Origin: Streptomyces sp. ISL-10
Lineage (GTDB): Bacteria > Actinomycetota > Actinomycetes > Streptomycetales > Streptomycetaceae
DNA: 64,000 nucleotides
Direction of reading: 5' to 3'
Assembly: GCF_018614575.1 (NCBI RefSeq)
Contig: NZ_JAGGOJ010000008.1
Coordinates: 186,001-250,000, forward strand
The notes under the pieces were generated by a model. That model saw only the letters and a list, made by a program, of their open reading frames with translations. It made no database searches and was not told the origin of the DNA. Position 1 is the stretch's first letter. Each line of letters opens with the position of its first letter. A program made the translations under genes and the position numbers. Shown piece after piece: positions 26,227 through 35,046 of this stretch.

Positions 26227-28040
26227 CCCCGGGTGCCGGGCCGGTCCGCCCGGTGCCTCGTACCAGGCAACAGTTCCTGCACCTTGGCCTTGAAACCCTG
26301 CCTGAGCACGGCGGCGCGGTCGCTGTCGCCGTGCAGGATCGCCGACGCGGCGGCCTCGATCTGGTCGAGCGAGGCGTGTGGCGGGACGGGCGGTACGGCA
26401 GGGTCGGTGAGGAAGTCGATGACGAACGGCCGGTCGGCGGCGAGGGCCTGCTGCCACGCCCCCTCGACCTGCTCGGGCTTCTCGACCCGTACGCCGTCGA
26501 GGCCGATGCGCCGCGCGATCTCGGCGTAGGGCAGGTCGGGGATGTGCTGGGACTCCTCGAACTGCGGCGCCCCGGACATGGCCCGCATCTCCCAGGTCAC
26601 CTGATTGAGATCCTGGTTGTTGAGAACGGCCACGACCAGCCGCGGATCCGACCACGCGTGCCGGTACTTGGCCGCGGTGACCATCTCCATCATGCCGTTC
26701 ATCTGCATCGCCCCGTCGCCGACCAGCGCGATCGCCGGGCGGTCCGGATGGGCGAACTTCGCGCCGATCGCGTACGGGACACCCGGTCCCATGGTGGCGA
26801 GCGTGCCGGACAGGGATCCGCGCATCCGGCCGCGCAGCCGCAGATGGCGCGCGTACCAGTTGGCGGCGGAACCCGAGTCCGCGGTGACAATGGCGTCGTC
26901 GGGCAGCAGCCCGTCCAGGGCGTGCACCACGTATTCGGGGTTGACCGGGTCGGCGTCGACGGCCGCCCTGCGCTGCATGACCTCCCACCAGCGGGCGACG
27001 TTCATCTCGACCTCGTCCCGCCACGCGCGGCTTTCCTTGCGGTGCAGACGGGGCAGCAGTCGCCGCAGCGTCTCGCGTGCGTCGCCGACGAGGTTCACCT
27101 CGAACGGGTAGCGCAGCCCGATCATGTGGGGGTCGATGTCGATCTGCACCGCACGCGCCTGGTCCAGCTCGGGCATGAACTGCGTGTAGGGAAAGCTGGA
27201 TCCGATCATCAGCAGCGTGTCGCAGTCCCGCATCAGCTCGTAGGACGGGCGGGTGCCGAGCAGCCCGATCGCACCGGTGACGTACGGCAGGTCGTCGGGC
27301 AGGGCGTCCTTGCCGAGCAGCGCCTTGGCGACCCCCGCGCCGAGCACGTCGGCCAGCCGCTCCACCTCGGCGCGCGCCGCACGCGCACCCTGGCCGATGA
27401 GAACGGCCACCTTCTCACCGGAGTTGAGGACCTCCGCCGCCCGCTCGAGGTCCTCGTCCACCGGTACGGGCGCGTAGCGGCCGATGCCCATGCTGGAGGG
27501 GACCGTCTTGAAGGCGTGCCCCGGCGGGGTGTGGTCGAGCTGCTGCACGTCGGCGGGCACGATGACCGCGGTCACGGTGCGCCGGGCGTAGGCCGTGCGG
27601 ATGGCCCGGTCGATGACATTGGGCAGCTGCTCCGGCACGGTGACCGTCTCGCAGAAGTCGGACGCGACGTCCTTGTACAGGCCGGCCAGATCGACCTCCT
27701 GCTGGTAGGAGCCGCCCATGGCGCTGCGGTCGGTCTGCCCGACGATCGCGACCACCGGCACATGGTCGAGCTTGGCGTCGTAGAGCCCGTTGAGCAGATG
27801 GATCGGGCCCGGGCCGGAGGTCGCCGCACAGACGCCGACCCTGCCGGAGAACTTCGCGTACCCGACGGCCTGGAGGGCGGACATCTCCTCGTGGCGTGAC
27901 TGGATGAACCGGGGGTTGTTGTCCGCGCGGCCCCAGGCGGCGAGCAGGCCGTTGATGCCGTCACCGGCGTACGCGAAGACGTGGGTCACGTCCCATGCGC
28001 GCAGCCTCTGCAGGATGTGGTCGGAGACCTTGGTGGTCAC
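26211..28040 (-). CDS. poxB: Thiamine-diphosphate enzyme, pyruvate oxidase/dehydrogenase type
   Basis: 609-residue ThDP-dependent enzyme of the PoxB/acetolactate-synthase superfamily. The PYR domain has the catalytic Glu in SRHEEMSALQAVGYAK and GPGPIHLLNGLYDAK; the PP domain carries the ThDP/Mg motif GDGAMQMN to LNNQDLNQVTWEMR. Substrate is likely pyruvate, giving acetate and CO2 with quinone or oxygen as acceptor. GTG 28040 is preceded by GAGAAAGG; the upstream open frame has no similarity. Its stop is inside the terminator hairpin shared with grpE. Confidence 0.9.
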   Translation of the reverse strand: MTTKVSDHILQRLRAWDVTHVFAYAGDGINGLLAAWGRADNNPRFIQSRHEEMSALQAVGYAKFSGRVGVCAATSGPGPIHLLNGLYDAKLDHVPVVAIVGQTDRSAMGGSYQQEVDLAGLYKDVASDFCETVTVPEQLPNVIDRAIRTAYARRTVTAVIVPADVQQLDHTPPGHAFKTVPSSMGIGRYAPVPVDEDLERAAEVLNSGEKVAVLIGQGARAARAEVERLADVLGAGVAKALLGKDALPDDLPYVTGAIGLLGTRPSYELMRDCDTLLMIGSSFPYTQFMPELDQARAVQIDIDPHMIGLRYPFEVNLVGDARETLRRLLPRLHRKESRAWRDEVEMNVARWWEVMQRRAAVDADPVNPEYVVHALDGLLPDDAIVTADSGSAANWYARHLRLRGRMRGSLSGTLATMGPGVPYAIGAKFAHPDRPAIALVGDGAMQMNGMMEMVTAAKYRHAWSDPRLVVAVLNNQDLNQVTWEMRAMSGAPQFEESQHIPDLPYAEIARRIGLDGVRVEKPEQVEGAWQQALAADRPFVIDFLTDPAVPPVPPHASLDQIEAAASAILHGDSDRAAVLRQGFKAKVQELLPGTRHRADRPGTRGDGSR

Positions 28041-28165
28041 GTCGGTGCCTTTCTCGCCGCTGCGGGTGGGCTTGTTCCTCGGTCGTGCGCGTCGCGTCCG
28101 CGCCGGACGCGCCTCGGGTACCACTGCGCACGCCCGTGAAACCGACCGGGCGAGTGGAGGCCGGG

Positions 28166-29782
28166 TCATGTCCTGCCGTCGCGGCGGGAGTTGAGCGAAC
28201 GCTGCGCACGGCTGAGCAGCCCGTGCGGCGACCACGCCCGCAGCGCGGCACGGGCGGCGTTGGCACCCGGCGCGCCGTGCACGCCGCCGCCCGGATGCGC
28301 CGAGGCGGAGGCGAGGTAGAGGTTCCTGACCGGTGTCTCGGGGCGTCCGGTGCCCGGAACGGGCCGGAAGACGAGCTGCTGGTGCACGGCGGCCGTACCG
28401 CCGTTGATGGCGCCGCCGTGCAGATTGGCGTCCAGTGCCTCGAGCGTTGGCGGCGCCAGCAGGCGGCGGGCGCGGATCGTGTTGCGGAAGCCCGGCGCGT
28501 AGCGCTCGACCTGCGCCTCGACGCGGTCGGCCATCGCCTCCTGCTCCCTGCGGTCCCAGGCACCCGTGATCCCGTCGCCGCCCGCGTCACCACGGATGCC
28601 GTGCGGTACGTGGGTGTATCCCCAGGCCGATTCCGTACCCGCCGGGGAGCGGCCGGCGTCGGCCGTCGTCATCTGGCCGAAGAGGACGAAGGGCTCGTCG
28701 GGCACCTGCCCCGCGGCGAGTTGGGCGGCGAACCGCGTCAGACCGTCGACACCGTCGGCCAGGTGCACGGTCCCCGCCGTCGCCGCCTTGCGCGCGGTCC
28801 ACGGCACCGGCCGGTCCAGCGCCCAGTCCACCTTGAACGTGGCGAAGTCCCACTGGAATCTGCGCAGCCCCTCCAGCAGACGCCACGGCAGATGCCGGGA
28901 GCCGACCAGCCGGCCGTACAGCGCGGGTGCCGAGACGTCCGCGAGCACGGCCCGCCGCGCCGGCACGACCTCTCCGCCGGCCGTCCGTACGGCCACGGCC
29001 CGGCCCCCGCGCACGACGACCTCGACGACCTCCTCCCCGCAGCGCACCGTGCCGCCGAGCCGCTCCAGCCGGGCCACCAGCGCCGTGGGCAGGGCGGAGG
29101 CACCGCCCGCGGGGACCGGGAAGCCGACATGCTGGCCGAGCATGGACATGAGCCAGCCGAAGCCGCCGCTGCCGGCCGCCTCCGGGGCGAGGTCCGCGTG
29201 CAGCGCGTTGCCTGCGAGAAGGAGCCGGCCGCCTTCCCCGCCGAACTCCTCCTCGCCCAGCCGGCGCACCGGCAGCATCATCGTCCGCGCCAGCCGCAGG
29301 CCGCCCGCAGCCCGCACCCGCAGGCCGAGCCGGGCGGCGGCACGCACCGGCGGGAACGGCGTGAACAGTGCGTCGACGATGTCGGCCCCAAGCCGTTGCC
29401 ACACCCCGCACAGCCGCGTCCACGCCTCACCGTCACCCGCCGCGAAGGCGTCGAGAGACCGGGCGGTGTCCGCGGTGCGGCGTTCCAGCACCGCGCAGCG
29501 CCCGTCGGGCAGCGGGTGGGCCAGGACGCTCGGCGCATGAGACCAGCGCAGGCCCTCACGCTCCAGTTCGAGGGCCGCGACGACCGGGGAGGCGGCCGCC
29601 AGCGGATAGAAGGCGCTGAACACGTCGTGGACGTAACCGGGGAGGACACCGCTGTCACTGCGTACGGCCCCACCGGGATACGGCTGGGCCTCCAGCACCT
29701 CCACGCTCCATCCGGCGTCCGCCAGCACGTTCGCCGCGACCAGTCCGTTGGGGCCCGCACCGATCACCACGGCGTCCGGCAT
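28166..29782 (-). CDS. Phytoene dehydrogenase-like FAD oxidoreductase
   Basis: 538-residue flavoprotein of the CrtI/amine-oxidase-like family. The N-terminal dinucleotide motif is VVIGAGPNGLVAANVLADAG followed by EVLEAQPYPGGAVRS; the C-terminal FAD-binding part has NLYLASASAHPGGGVHGAPG. These enzymes desaturate or isomerise carotenoids or related hydrophobic compounds, but no carotenoid genes are nearby, so the substrate is unknown. Read from ATG 29782, 126 bases upstream of the oxidase start in the same direction. Confidence 0.88.
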   Translation of the reverse strand: MPDAVVIGAGPNGLVAANVLADAGWSVEVLEAQPYPGGAVRSDSGVLPGYVHDVFSAFYPLAAASPVVAALELEREGLRWSHAPSVLAHPLPDGRCAVLERRTADTARSLDAFAAGDGEAWTRLCGVWQRLGADIVDALFTPFPPVRAAARLGLRVRAAGGLRLARTMMLPVRRLGEEEFGGEGGRLLLAGNALHADLAPEAAGSGGFGWLMSMLGQHVGFPVPAGGASALPTALVARLERLGGTVRCGEEVVEVVVRGGRAVAVRTAGGEVVPARRAVLADVSAPALYGRLVGSRHLPWRLLEGLRRFQWDFATFKVDWALDRPVPWTARKAATAGTVHLADGVDGLTRFAAQLAAGQVPDEPFVLFGQMTTADAGRSPAGTESAWGYTHVPHGIRGDAGGDGITGAWDRREQEAMADRVEAQVERYAPGFRNTIRARRLLAPPTLEALDANLHGGAINGGTAAVHQQLVFRPVPGTGRPETPVRNLYLASASAHPGGGVHGAPGANAARAALRAWSPHGLLSRAQRSLNSRRDGRT

Positions 29783-29834
29783 GACTGCGCCTCTCTGGGC
29801 GGCTCGGGCACCGGCCGCCCGCGTCGGGCACTGC

Positions 29835-30284
29835 TCAGTGCGCGACCGAGGGAACGGAGTGTTCGACCGCCTCCGCGAACCGTTTGAGCATCCTGCGGTG
29901 CCTCAACTGCTGGACCGCGTCGAACGCCGCGTTGTGCAGCCGCCCGCCCGCCCCGCGCAACGGGTGCTCGTCGAGGATCACCAGTGTGTCCTCGCCCCAC
30001 GGCTTCACCTCGATCGCGATTCTCGCGGTGCCGAGCGGGCCGCTGTACGCCTCCAGTTCGAGCCGGTGCGGTGGTTCGCTGTAGCGCACGACCGTCCGGC
30101 CCTTGCCCTCCCACGGCCCAAGCCGTACGGCATACGCGATGCAGGCGCCCTCGTCCGGCCAGTTGCCGTCCTGCTGCGACGACCGCGACGGCCCGATCAC
30201 CCAGTCTCCGTAGCGGTCGCCGTCGGACAGGACGGTCCACACCTCTTGCGGAGTGCGGTGGATCAGTTGGTGTCGTACCGCCAT
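29835..30284 (-). CDS. SRPBCC-family (polyketide cyclase/START-like) protein
   Basis: 149-residue helix-grip protein (AVRHQLIHRTPQEVWTVLSD, WEGKGRTVVRYSEPPHRLEL, LVILDEHPLRGAGG). The family binds hydrophobic ligands; some are cyclases, many are of unknown function. GGAGGG supports ATG 30284. It is 52 bases upstream of the phytoene dehydrogenase-like gene in the same direction, so the two may act on one lipid-like compound. Confidence 0.85.
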   Translation of the reverse strand: MAVRHQLIHRTPQEVWTVLSDGDRYGDWVIGPSRSSQQDGNWPDEGACIAYAVRLGPWEGKGRTVVRYSEPPHRLELEAYSGPLGTARIAIEVKPWGEDTLVILDEHPLRGAGGRLHNAAFDAVQQLRHRRMLKRFAEAVEHSVPSVAH

Positions 30285-30505
30285 ATGCCCTCCAGGAGCT
30301 TGTCCCGTCGTGTCACGGCCACACCTGTTCAGCCTAGGCCGGGGCCGCGCCGGCGGCCTGTTCACGGCGGCCCGCAGAACCTCGCCCGCCATCGCAGCAC
30401 CTCGCCCGTGATTGCTGTGGCGAGGTCGCCACTACGGTGGAGACCGGGCTCCACCTCGCGCCTCGGCTCCCACCCACCGCCCTCCCACCCCGCAGGAGGC
30501 AGGCG

Positions 30506-31423
30506 ATGCACCGGCAGTCCCCCCTCGACGGCCGCACCGTCGTCGTCACCGGAGCGGCCCGTGGCCTGGGCGAGGCCATGGCGCGGGCCCTGGTCCGGCG
30601 CGGCGCGCGCGTCGCCCTCCTGGGGCTCGAAGAGGACCGGCTCGGCCGCCTCGCGGCGCAGCTCGGGGACCGCGCGCACTCCTGGCAGGTGGACGTCGGC
30701 GACGACGAGGCGATGTCGTTCACCGCCGGGCTCGTGCGCGAGCGACTCGGCCCGCTGTCCGCGGTCGTCGCCAACGCGGGTGTCGCGGCGGCCGGACCCT
30801 TCGAGGACACACCGCCGGCGACCTGGCGCCGGGTCGTCGAGATCAACCTCGTGGGCAGCGCGAACACCGCCCGTGCCTTCCTTCCCGACCTGATCGCCAG
30901 CAGGGGCTACTACCTTCAGATCACCTCCCTCGCGGCCCTCGGACCGGCGCCGATGATGTCCGCCTACTGCGCCTCCAAGGCCGGAGCCGAAGCCTTCGCC
31001 CACACCCTCCGCGCCGAGGTCGCCCACCGCGGTGTGGGGGTCGGTGTGGCCTACCTCAGCTGGACGGACACGGAGATGATCCGTGAGGACGCGCCGCCCC
31101 CCACCCCGCTGACGGAGCTGCGCGCGTGGCTGCCCTGGCCCGCTTCGAGAACACACGGCGTGGAGCCGTCGGCCGAACGCCTCGTCCGGGGCGTGGAGCG
31201 GCGAAGCCCTGCCGTCTACGTCCAGCCGTGGCTGCGGGGCGTGCGGTTCGCACGTTCCGCGCTCCCCGGAGCCGTCGGCAGGCTCGCCGGCGCCCCGGTG
31301 CGCCGGTTCGCCGCCGAGGAGCACCCGGCCGACGAGGGCCTGCTGGGCGCGGGTGGCCGCGCCGCCGAGACACGGCCGAACGGACCGACCGCACCTGACC
31401 CGTACCGTCAGCCGGGGCCCTGA
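30506..31423 (+). CDS. Short-chain dehydrogenase/reductase (SDR)
   Basis: 305-residue SDR with cofactor motif TGAARGLG, NAG motif (ANAGVAA), catalytic Ser in ITSLAAL and YCASK. The C-terminal extension of about 60 residues (RLVRGVERRSPAVYVQPW onward) is typical of larger actinobacterial SDRs. AGGAGG at 30494-30499 fixes ATG 30506. It is divergent from the SRPBCC gene, and its last 16 bases overlap the end of the convergent phosphoribosyltransferase gene. Confidence 0.9.
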   Translation: MHRQSPLDGRTVVVTGAARGLGEAMARALVRRGARVALLGLEEDRLGRLAAQLGDRAHSWQVDVGDDEAMSFTAGLVRERLGPLSAVVANAGVAAAGPFEDTPPATWRRVVEINLVGSANTARAFLPDLIASRGYYLQITSLAALGPAPMMSAYCASKAGAEAFAHTLRAEVAHRGVGVGVAYLSWTDTEMIREDAPPPTPLTELRAWLPWPASRTHGVEPSAERLVRGVERRSPAVYVQPWLRGVRFARSALPGAVGRLAGAPVRRFAAEEHPADEGLLGAGGRAAETRPNGPTAPDPYRQPGP

Positions 31424-32076
31424 CCGGACAGGGTGGTCGGGTTGCGCAGCGTGGAGACGACCTCGTCGTCGGAGATCTGGGCGAACTCTTCGTACCACTC
31501 ACCGACCGCCAGGAACGACGGCGGCTGGTGCAGGCACACGATGTCGTCGGCGTCCTGGCGGACCGTCTCGGCGGCGTCGGGGGCGCAGACCGGCACGGCC
31601 AGGATCAGGCGGTCGGGGTTCTTGGACCGCAGATGGCGCAGGGCAGCGCGCGCGGTGACGCCGGTGGCGAGGCCGTCGTCGACCAGGACCACCGTCCGGC
31701 CCTCGACGGCGAGTGCGGGGCGGCCGCGGCGGTACAGCTCCTCACGGCGGTGCAACTCGGCCCGTTCCCTGGCGACATCCGCGGTGAGATCGTCCTCCGC
31801 GAGGCCGAGCATCTCCAGGGCCCACCGGTCGTACACCGGAGGATCCTCGCCCGCGATCGCCCCGATGCCCGTCTCCGGATTGCCGGGTGCGCCGATCTTG
31901 CGGGCCACGACCACGTCCAGTGGCGCCTTGAGGGCCCGGGCGACCTCCGCCGCGACGGGCACACCTCCGCGCGGCAGCGCGAGAACGACTGGATCGGTGA
32001 GATTGCCGTCGGCCGCCCATTCGAGAAGTCTCAGCGCGAGTTCCTGGCCTGCGTGCCGATGGTCATGGAAGCGCAT
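31408..32076 (-). CDS. Phosphoribosyltransferase-family protein
   Basis: 222-residue type I PRTase-fold protein: the PRPP loop is VVLVDDGLATGVTARAAL and the front segment is VVLALPRGGVPVAAEVARAL. These orphan actinobacterial PRTases are often next to or fused with erythromycin-esterase-like domains. GGAGGAAG lies just before ATG 32076. The frame stays open upstream for 142 more codons, the start of which is an esterase remnant; because of the strong RBS at 32076 the PRTase is annotated alone. Confidence 0.85.
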   Translation of the reverse strand: MRFHDHRHAGQELALRLLEWAADGNLTDPVVLALPRGGVPVAAEVARALKAPLDVVVARKIGAPGNPETGIGAIAGEDPPVYDRWALEMLGLAEDDLTADVARERAELHRREELYRRGRPALAVEGRTVVLVDDGLATGVTARAALRHLRSKNPDRLILAVPVCAPDAAETVRQDADDIVCLHQPPSFLAVGEWYEEFAQISDDEVVSTLRNPTTLSGQGPG

Positions 32077-32235
32077 CGGTCTTCCTCCGTCCGCCTGTTG
32101 CTGGAGCTCGTGTGTCCGGTCGTCACACACCGGTCGGCCGGCAGTCGCTTTTGTCCTCTCCCAAACAGACGACGGCCGTAGGCCGCCCGCCGGTGGGCCC
32201 GGGCAAGGCACCGCCTCAGGGGACGCCGTCACGGA

Positions 32236-32496
32236 GCAGTGCGGCGCGTGGCAGTCGGGCCAGTCGCCCTCCATGGCCACGAAGGAGAAGCCCTCCTCCT
32301 CCACCAGCCGGCGGGTCGGCACCTCATGCGAGCGGTAGAACTCGGACGTACCGTGCGACGCCTCGCCCAGCAGGACCTGCCGGGCGTCGCCGGTCCGTGC
32401 CGGCAGCAGGTCCAGCGCATCGCCGCCGGTCAGGGGCTGGGCGGCGTCAACGATCGGGTCGACGGGTGTGCGTGCCCCCGCGGCCGTGGACGTCAT
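32236..32496 (-). pseudogene. Erythromycin-esterase-like N-terminal remnant
   Basis: From ATG 32496 (AAGGAG 5 bases upstream) the frame encodes about 87 residues ending near WPDCHAPHC, with ARQVLLGEASHGTSEFYR and EEEGFSFVAMEGDWPDC, the conserved beginning of the erythromycin esterase family. Similarity then stops, although the frame runs on without a stop into the PRTase gene. The remaining 300-odd residues of the esterase are gone. Confidence 0.75.
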
Positions 32497-32545
32497 GGCC
32501 ACTCCTTCTCGCGGTGCCCGTTCTGCCGACGGCCGCCGTCTGCCG

Positions 32546-32581
32546 GGCAGCCCGCGGACGGTCGTTCGCCTGCGGGCTGCC
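32546..32581 (-). terminator. Stem-loop downstream of CBS gene
   Basis: Ten-base arms (32546-32555 and 32572-32581) with a 16-base loop, about 80 bases after the stop of the minus-strand CBS gene. Confidence 0.4.
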
Positions 32582-32662
32582 GGGGCACGTGGCCTTCAGG
32601 GCGGCCGGGGTGGTCGGCTCCGGGGCTGCCCGGCTCGGCCTGCTCGCCGCAGCCGGGTGCGG

Positions 32663-33079
32663 CTAGTCGGTCGACAGCGCCTCGACGAGGTCGCCGACCT
32701 TGGGGTCGGGCAGGCTGCGCGCCACATCGGCCTGGGCGACCATGCCGACCAGCTGGTGCCCTTCCAGGACGGGCAGCCGACGCACCTTGTGCCGGCTCAT
32801 CGTGCGCAGCACCTCGTCGGCGTCGGCGTCCGCGCTGATGGTCACCACCTCGCCCTGGGCCAGCTCTCCGGCCTTGCACTGGGCGGGGTCCTTTCCGGCG
32901 CCGAGAACCTTCACCACGATGTCGCGGTCGGTCAGCATGCCCTTGAGCTTGTTGTCGGTGCCGCAGATGGGCAGGGCCCCGACGCCGAGCTCGGTCATCT
33001 TCTGCGCGGCCAGCAGCACGGTTTCCTCGGCGCCGATGCACTCGGCACCGCCCGTCATGATCTCTCGTGCGGTTGTCAT
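32663..33079 (-). CDS. CBS-domain pair protein, second copy
   Basis: 138-residue two-CBS protein paralogous to the one at 22967-23401 (REIMTGGAECIGAEETV, MLTDRDIVVKVLGAG, VRRLPVLEGHQLVGMVAQ). It likely senses adenine nucleotides. AAAGGAGGAAC supports ATG 33079. The gene follows the hemerythrin-like gene on the same strand with a hairpin between them, in a group of stress-associated small genes. Confidence 0.88.
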   Translation of the reverse strand: MTTAREIMTGGAECIGAEETVLLAAQKMTELGVGALPICGTDNKLKGMLTDRDIVVKVLGAGKDPAQCKAGELAQGEVVTISADADADEVLRTMSRHKVRRLPVLEGHQLVGMVAQADVARSLPDPKVGDLVEALSTD

Positions 33080-33179
33080 GTTCCGTTCCTCCTTTTCGCG
33101 CCGAGCCCGCGGGGGACCGGCAGCCGGTCTGTCGGGGTGACGCGTCACGGGTGCCCGGGGCGGCGGGCCTCGTAACGCG

Positions 33180-33216
33180 CCGGCCGGGTGCGCGCGTCGT
33201 CCGCGCGTCCGGCCGG
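33180..33216 (-). terminator. Imperfect GC-rich hairpin between hemerythrin and CBS genes
   Basis: Outer 8-base arms (33180-33187 and 33209-33216) and inner CGCGCG arms form a long imperfect stem about 30 bases after the hemerythrin stop. Confidence 0.4.
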
Positions 33217-33243
33217 TGCTCGGGGCGCTCTGTCGCCGACGTC

Positions 33244-33807
33244 TCAGGTGTCCTGGCCCCGCCCGGACAGCGCGTCGCGCATCCGGTCCACGAGGCCGAC
33301 TCCGGGCGCGAGCAGCTTGTTGGCCGGCGGCTTGTCCGGCGCGGACGGGTGCGGACGGGTCGGCGCCGACTTCTTGGCCTGCCGGACCTTGTCCCCCAGA
33401 TCGTTCAGCATCTCGGTGGAGCAGGCTTCGCGCAGCCGGGGAAAGAGCTTGGTCTCCTCGTCCGTGACATGCGTCCTGATCTCGGACATCAGCTTGGCGA
33501 TCTGCATGTCGAATGCGGAGTCGTCCGCCTGGCAGCCCTCCAGATCCTTCATGATCCGCTCGGCCGCGGCATGGTCGGCCAGCTCCCGGTCTGCCAGGTC
33601 TCCACCACCGGGAACGTGCTTGCGCACCGCCGGGTAGAGGTACGCCTCCTCCGCCACCGAATGCCGGACCAATTCCATGGTGACCCGGTCCGCGTACCGC
33701 TTCCGCCGGCTGTCGCCGGACGGCAGCTCCTCGATCTTGGTGAAAAGCTCCTCCACTTCGCGGTGGTCCGAGACCAGTTCCGCGACGACGTCCTGCCCGT
33801 GTGTCAT
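33244..33807 (-). CDS. Hemerythrin-like (HHE) domain protein 1
   Basis: 187 residues. Residues about 1-140 form an HHE four-helix bundle with metal-ligand candidates in SDHREVEE, VRHSVAEEAYLYP, DHAAAERI and HVTDEETKLFP, a di-iron site for O2, NO or redox sensing. After it comes a tail of about 45 residues (SAPTRPHPSAPDKPP, APGVGLVDRMRDALSGRG). The paralogue at 37787-38350 has the same length and nearly the same tail. GAGGAG precedes ATG 33807. Confidence 0.9.
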   Translation of the reverse strand: MTHGQDVVAELVSDHREVEELFTKIEELPSGDSRRKRYADRVTMELVRHSVAEEAYLYPAVRKHVPGGGDLADRELADHAAAERIMKDLEGCQADDSAFDMQIAKLMSEIRTHVTDEETKLFPRLREACSTEMLNDLGDKVRQAKKSAPTRPHPSAPDKPPANKLLAPGVGLVDRMRDALSGRGQDT

Positions 33808-33997
33808 GTCGTTGCTCCTCTGCAGTGGCTTGCTGTTCTGCCGGCTTCCGAAGCATTTCGTCCGGCTCGCGGTCGGCCGCCGATGTGTCGTAGGCCACGC
33901 CGGAGTCGTGACTTGGGCCATGTGCACGAGAAGGCCCGAAAGATAGCGTTCGAGTGCACTTTCCCCACGTCTCCCAGCGATTCGGACGGCCCGGCCA

Positions 33998-34531
33998 GTG
34001 CCCGCAGCTCTCTCCCCGCTCATCGCGGCGACCGCCCAGTGGCTGACGCGCGCCTATCCGCCGGCCGGCGGCGCGATGGACACGGCTCTGGCCGAGGTCC
34101 AGGCGCGGCAGGCCGTCACGGTGGCCGCCTGGCTGCGGTATCCGACGTCGATGGACGCCGCGCTCGTCGCGGTGGCGGGGCCCGGTGGCTCCGACCGGCT
34201 CGACTGGATCACGGGCGCGGACGCGGGCGGCCCGGCGGCCGACACCGCCGACGGGTATGCGTGGCGCACATGGGTGGACGAGGTCGTGGCGAGCTGGGCG
34301 GCATGCCTGCTGAGCACGCCCGCACTGACCGGCCCGGCAGTGGCGGCACTCGCCGAGTGCGAACACACCGACGGCCTCCCGATCGAATTCCGGCGCCTGG
34401 TCGCGCCCGATGAAAGCGACCGCCGGGCCGCAGCACTCCTGCGTCATCCCGACCTGCTCGCGCCCATAGCCGGACTCCACCGAGCTCAGCTCATGGACCG
34501 CCTTGAGCCGCGATCCGCGTCCACCGCCTGA
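33998..34531 (+). CDS. Hypothetical 177-residue protein
   Basis: Ala-rich, mostly helical-looking protein with no domain I recognise (LSPLIAATAQWLTRAYPP, AVTVAAWLRYPTSMDAAL, YAWRTWVDEVVASWAACLL). Codon third-position GC is high throughout, which favours a real gene, but GTG 33998 has no clear RBS and a long minus-strand frame also exists here. It is flanked by minus-strand stress genes. Confidence 0.5.
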   Translation: MPAALSPLIAATAQWLTRAYPPAGGAMDTALAEVQARQAVTVAAWLRYPTSMDAALVAVAGPGGSDRLDWITGADAGGPAADTADGYAWRTWVDEVVASWAACLLSTPALTGPAVAALAECEHTDGLPIEFRRLVAPDESDRRAAALLRHPDLLAPIAGLHRAQLMDRLEPRSASTA

Positions 34532-34620
34532 GGCGAAACGCTGCTTTCTCGGGACGCTGCTCTCGGGCGGTCAGGCGCGGAATCGTCCACCGGTCGCGCC
34601 GGTACTGTCTGCGGTTCGGG

Positions 34621-34812
34621 TCAGGATCCCTTTCCCACCTCTTTGGTGATGGCTGCCGGGGAGTCGTACTCCTTGTCCGGCAGGGAAGAGAGCGCCTTCT
34701 TGATTTCCTTGCCGGCGCCGTGGCTCTTTGCCGTTTCGACGATGTCCCTCTTGGAGGCGGGGTAATGCACACCGCCGAGGGCTTTCTGCATTTCGATGGG
34801 GTTCACGTTCAT
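34621..34812 (-). CDS. DUF2795-family small protein
   Basis: 63-residue protein with the DUF2795 pattern: VNPIEMQKALGGVHYPASK, KRDIVETAKSHGA, LPDKEYDSPAAITKEVG. This small helical family is common in actinobacteria and some archaea and has no proven role. A GGGTAC -10-like element at 34823-34828 would place the transcription start close to the ATG, implying a very short leader. Confidence 0.85.
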   Translation of the reverse strand: MNVNPIEMQKALGGVHYPASKRDIVETAKSHGAGKEIKKALSSLPDKEYDSPAAITKEVGKGS

Positions 34813-34822
34813 ACGCCCGCGG

Positions 34823-34847
34823 GTACCCCCGGCCTCCTCGGCCGAAC
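34823..34847 (-). promoter_or_regulatory. Weak SigB-like promoter of the DUF2795 gene
   Basis: On the minus strand GTTC (34847-34844), 15 bases, then GGGTAC (34828-34823); one mismatch in the -35 to the GTTT/N14-16/GGGTAY pattern of Streptomyces SigB-type promoters. Inference only. Confidence 0.3.
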
Positions 34848-34952
34848 ATGCCCGCGCCGGCGCATGTGGAAAGAGGGAGATCCCTCGGGTCTTGCCGATT
34901 CGACCTGTCCCGTCCGGTGAACAGGCGAGCAGGCGCGCGGCGGCTGCGGTCC

Positions 34953-34985
34953 GTCGAGAAGGGATGCGTGCCGCATCCCTTCGAC
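34953..34985. terminator. Stem-loop 1 between lipoprotein and DUF2795 genes
   Basis: Ten-base perfect inner arms (34959-34968 and 34972-34981) around a 3-base loop, extended by 4 outer pairs after a 2-base bulge. Confidence 0.5.
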
Positions 34986-35022
34986 GCCGGCCACGGTCCG
35001 GGAGAAGGGGAATCAGGACCCG

Positions 35023-35044
35023 GCGAGTCGCGTCAGCGACTCGC
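35023..35044 (-). terminator. Stem-loop 2 just after the lipoprotein gene
   Basis: Perfect 9-base arms (35023-35031 and 35036-35044) with a 4-base loop, beginning 2 bases after the lipoprotein stop codon. Confidence 0.55.
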
Positions 35045-35046
35045 TC

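Noticed and set aside
32663..34480. 605-residue CBS protein
   Set aside because: Upstream residues are out-of-frame hemerythrin-gene sequence; the CBS gene starts at 33079 behind a strong RBS.
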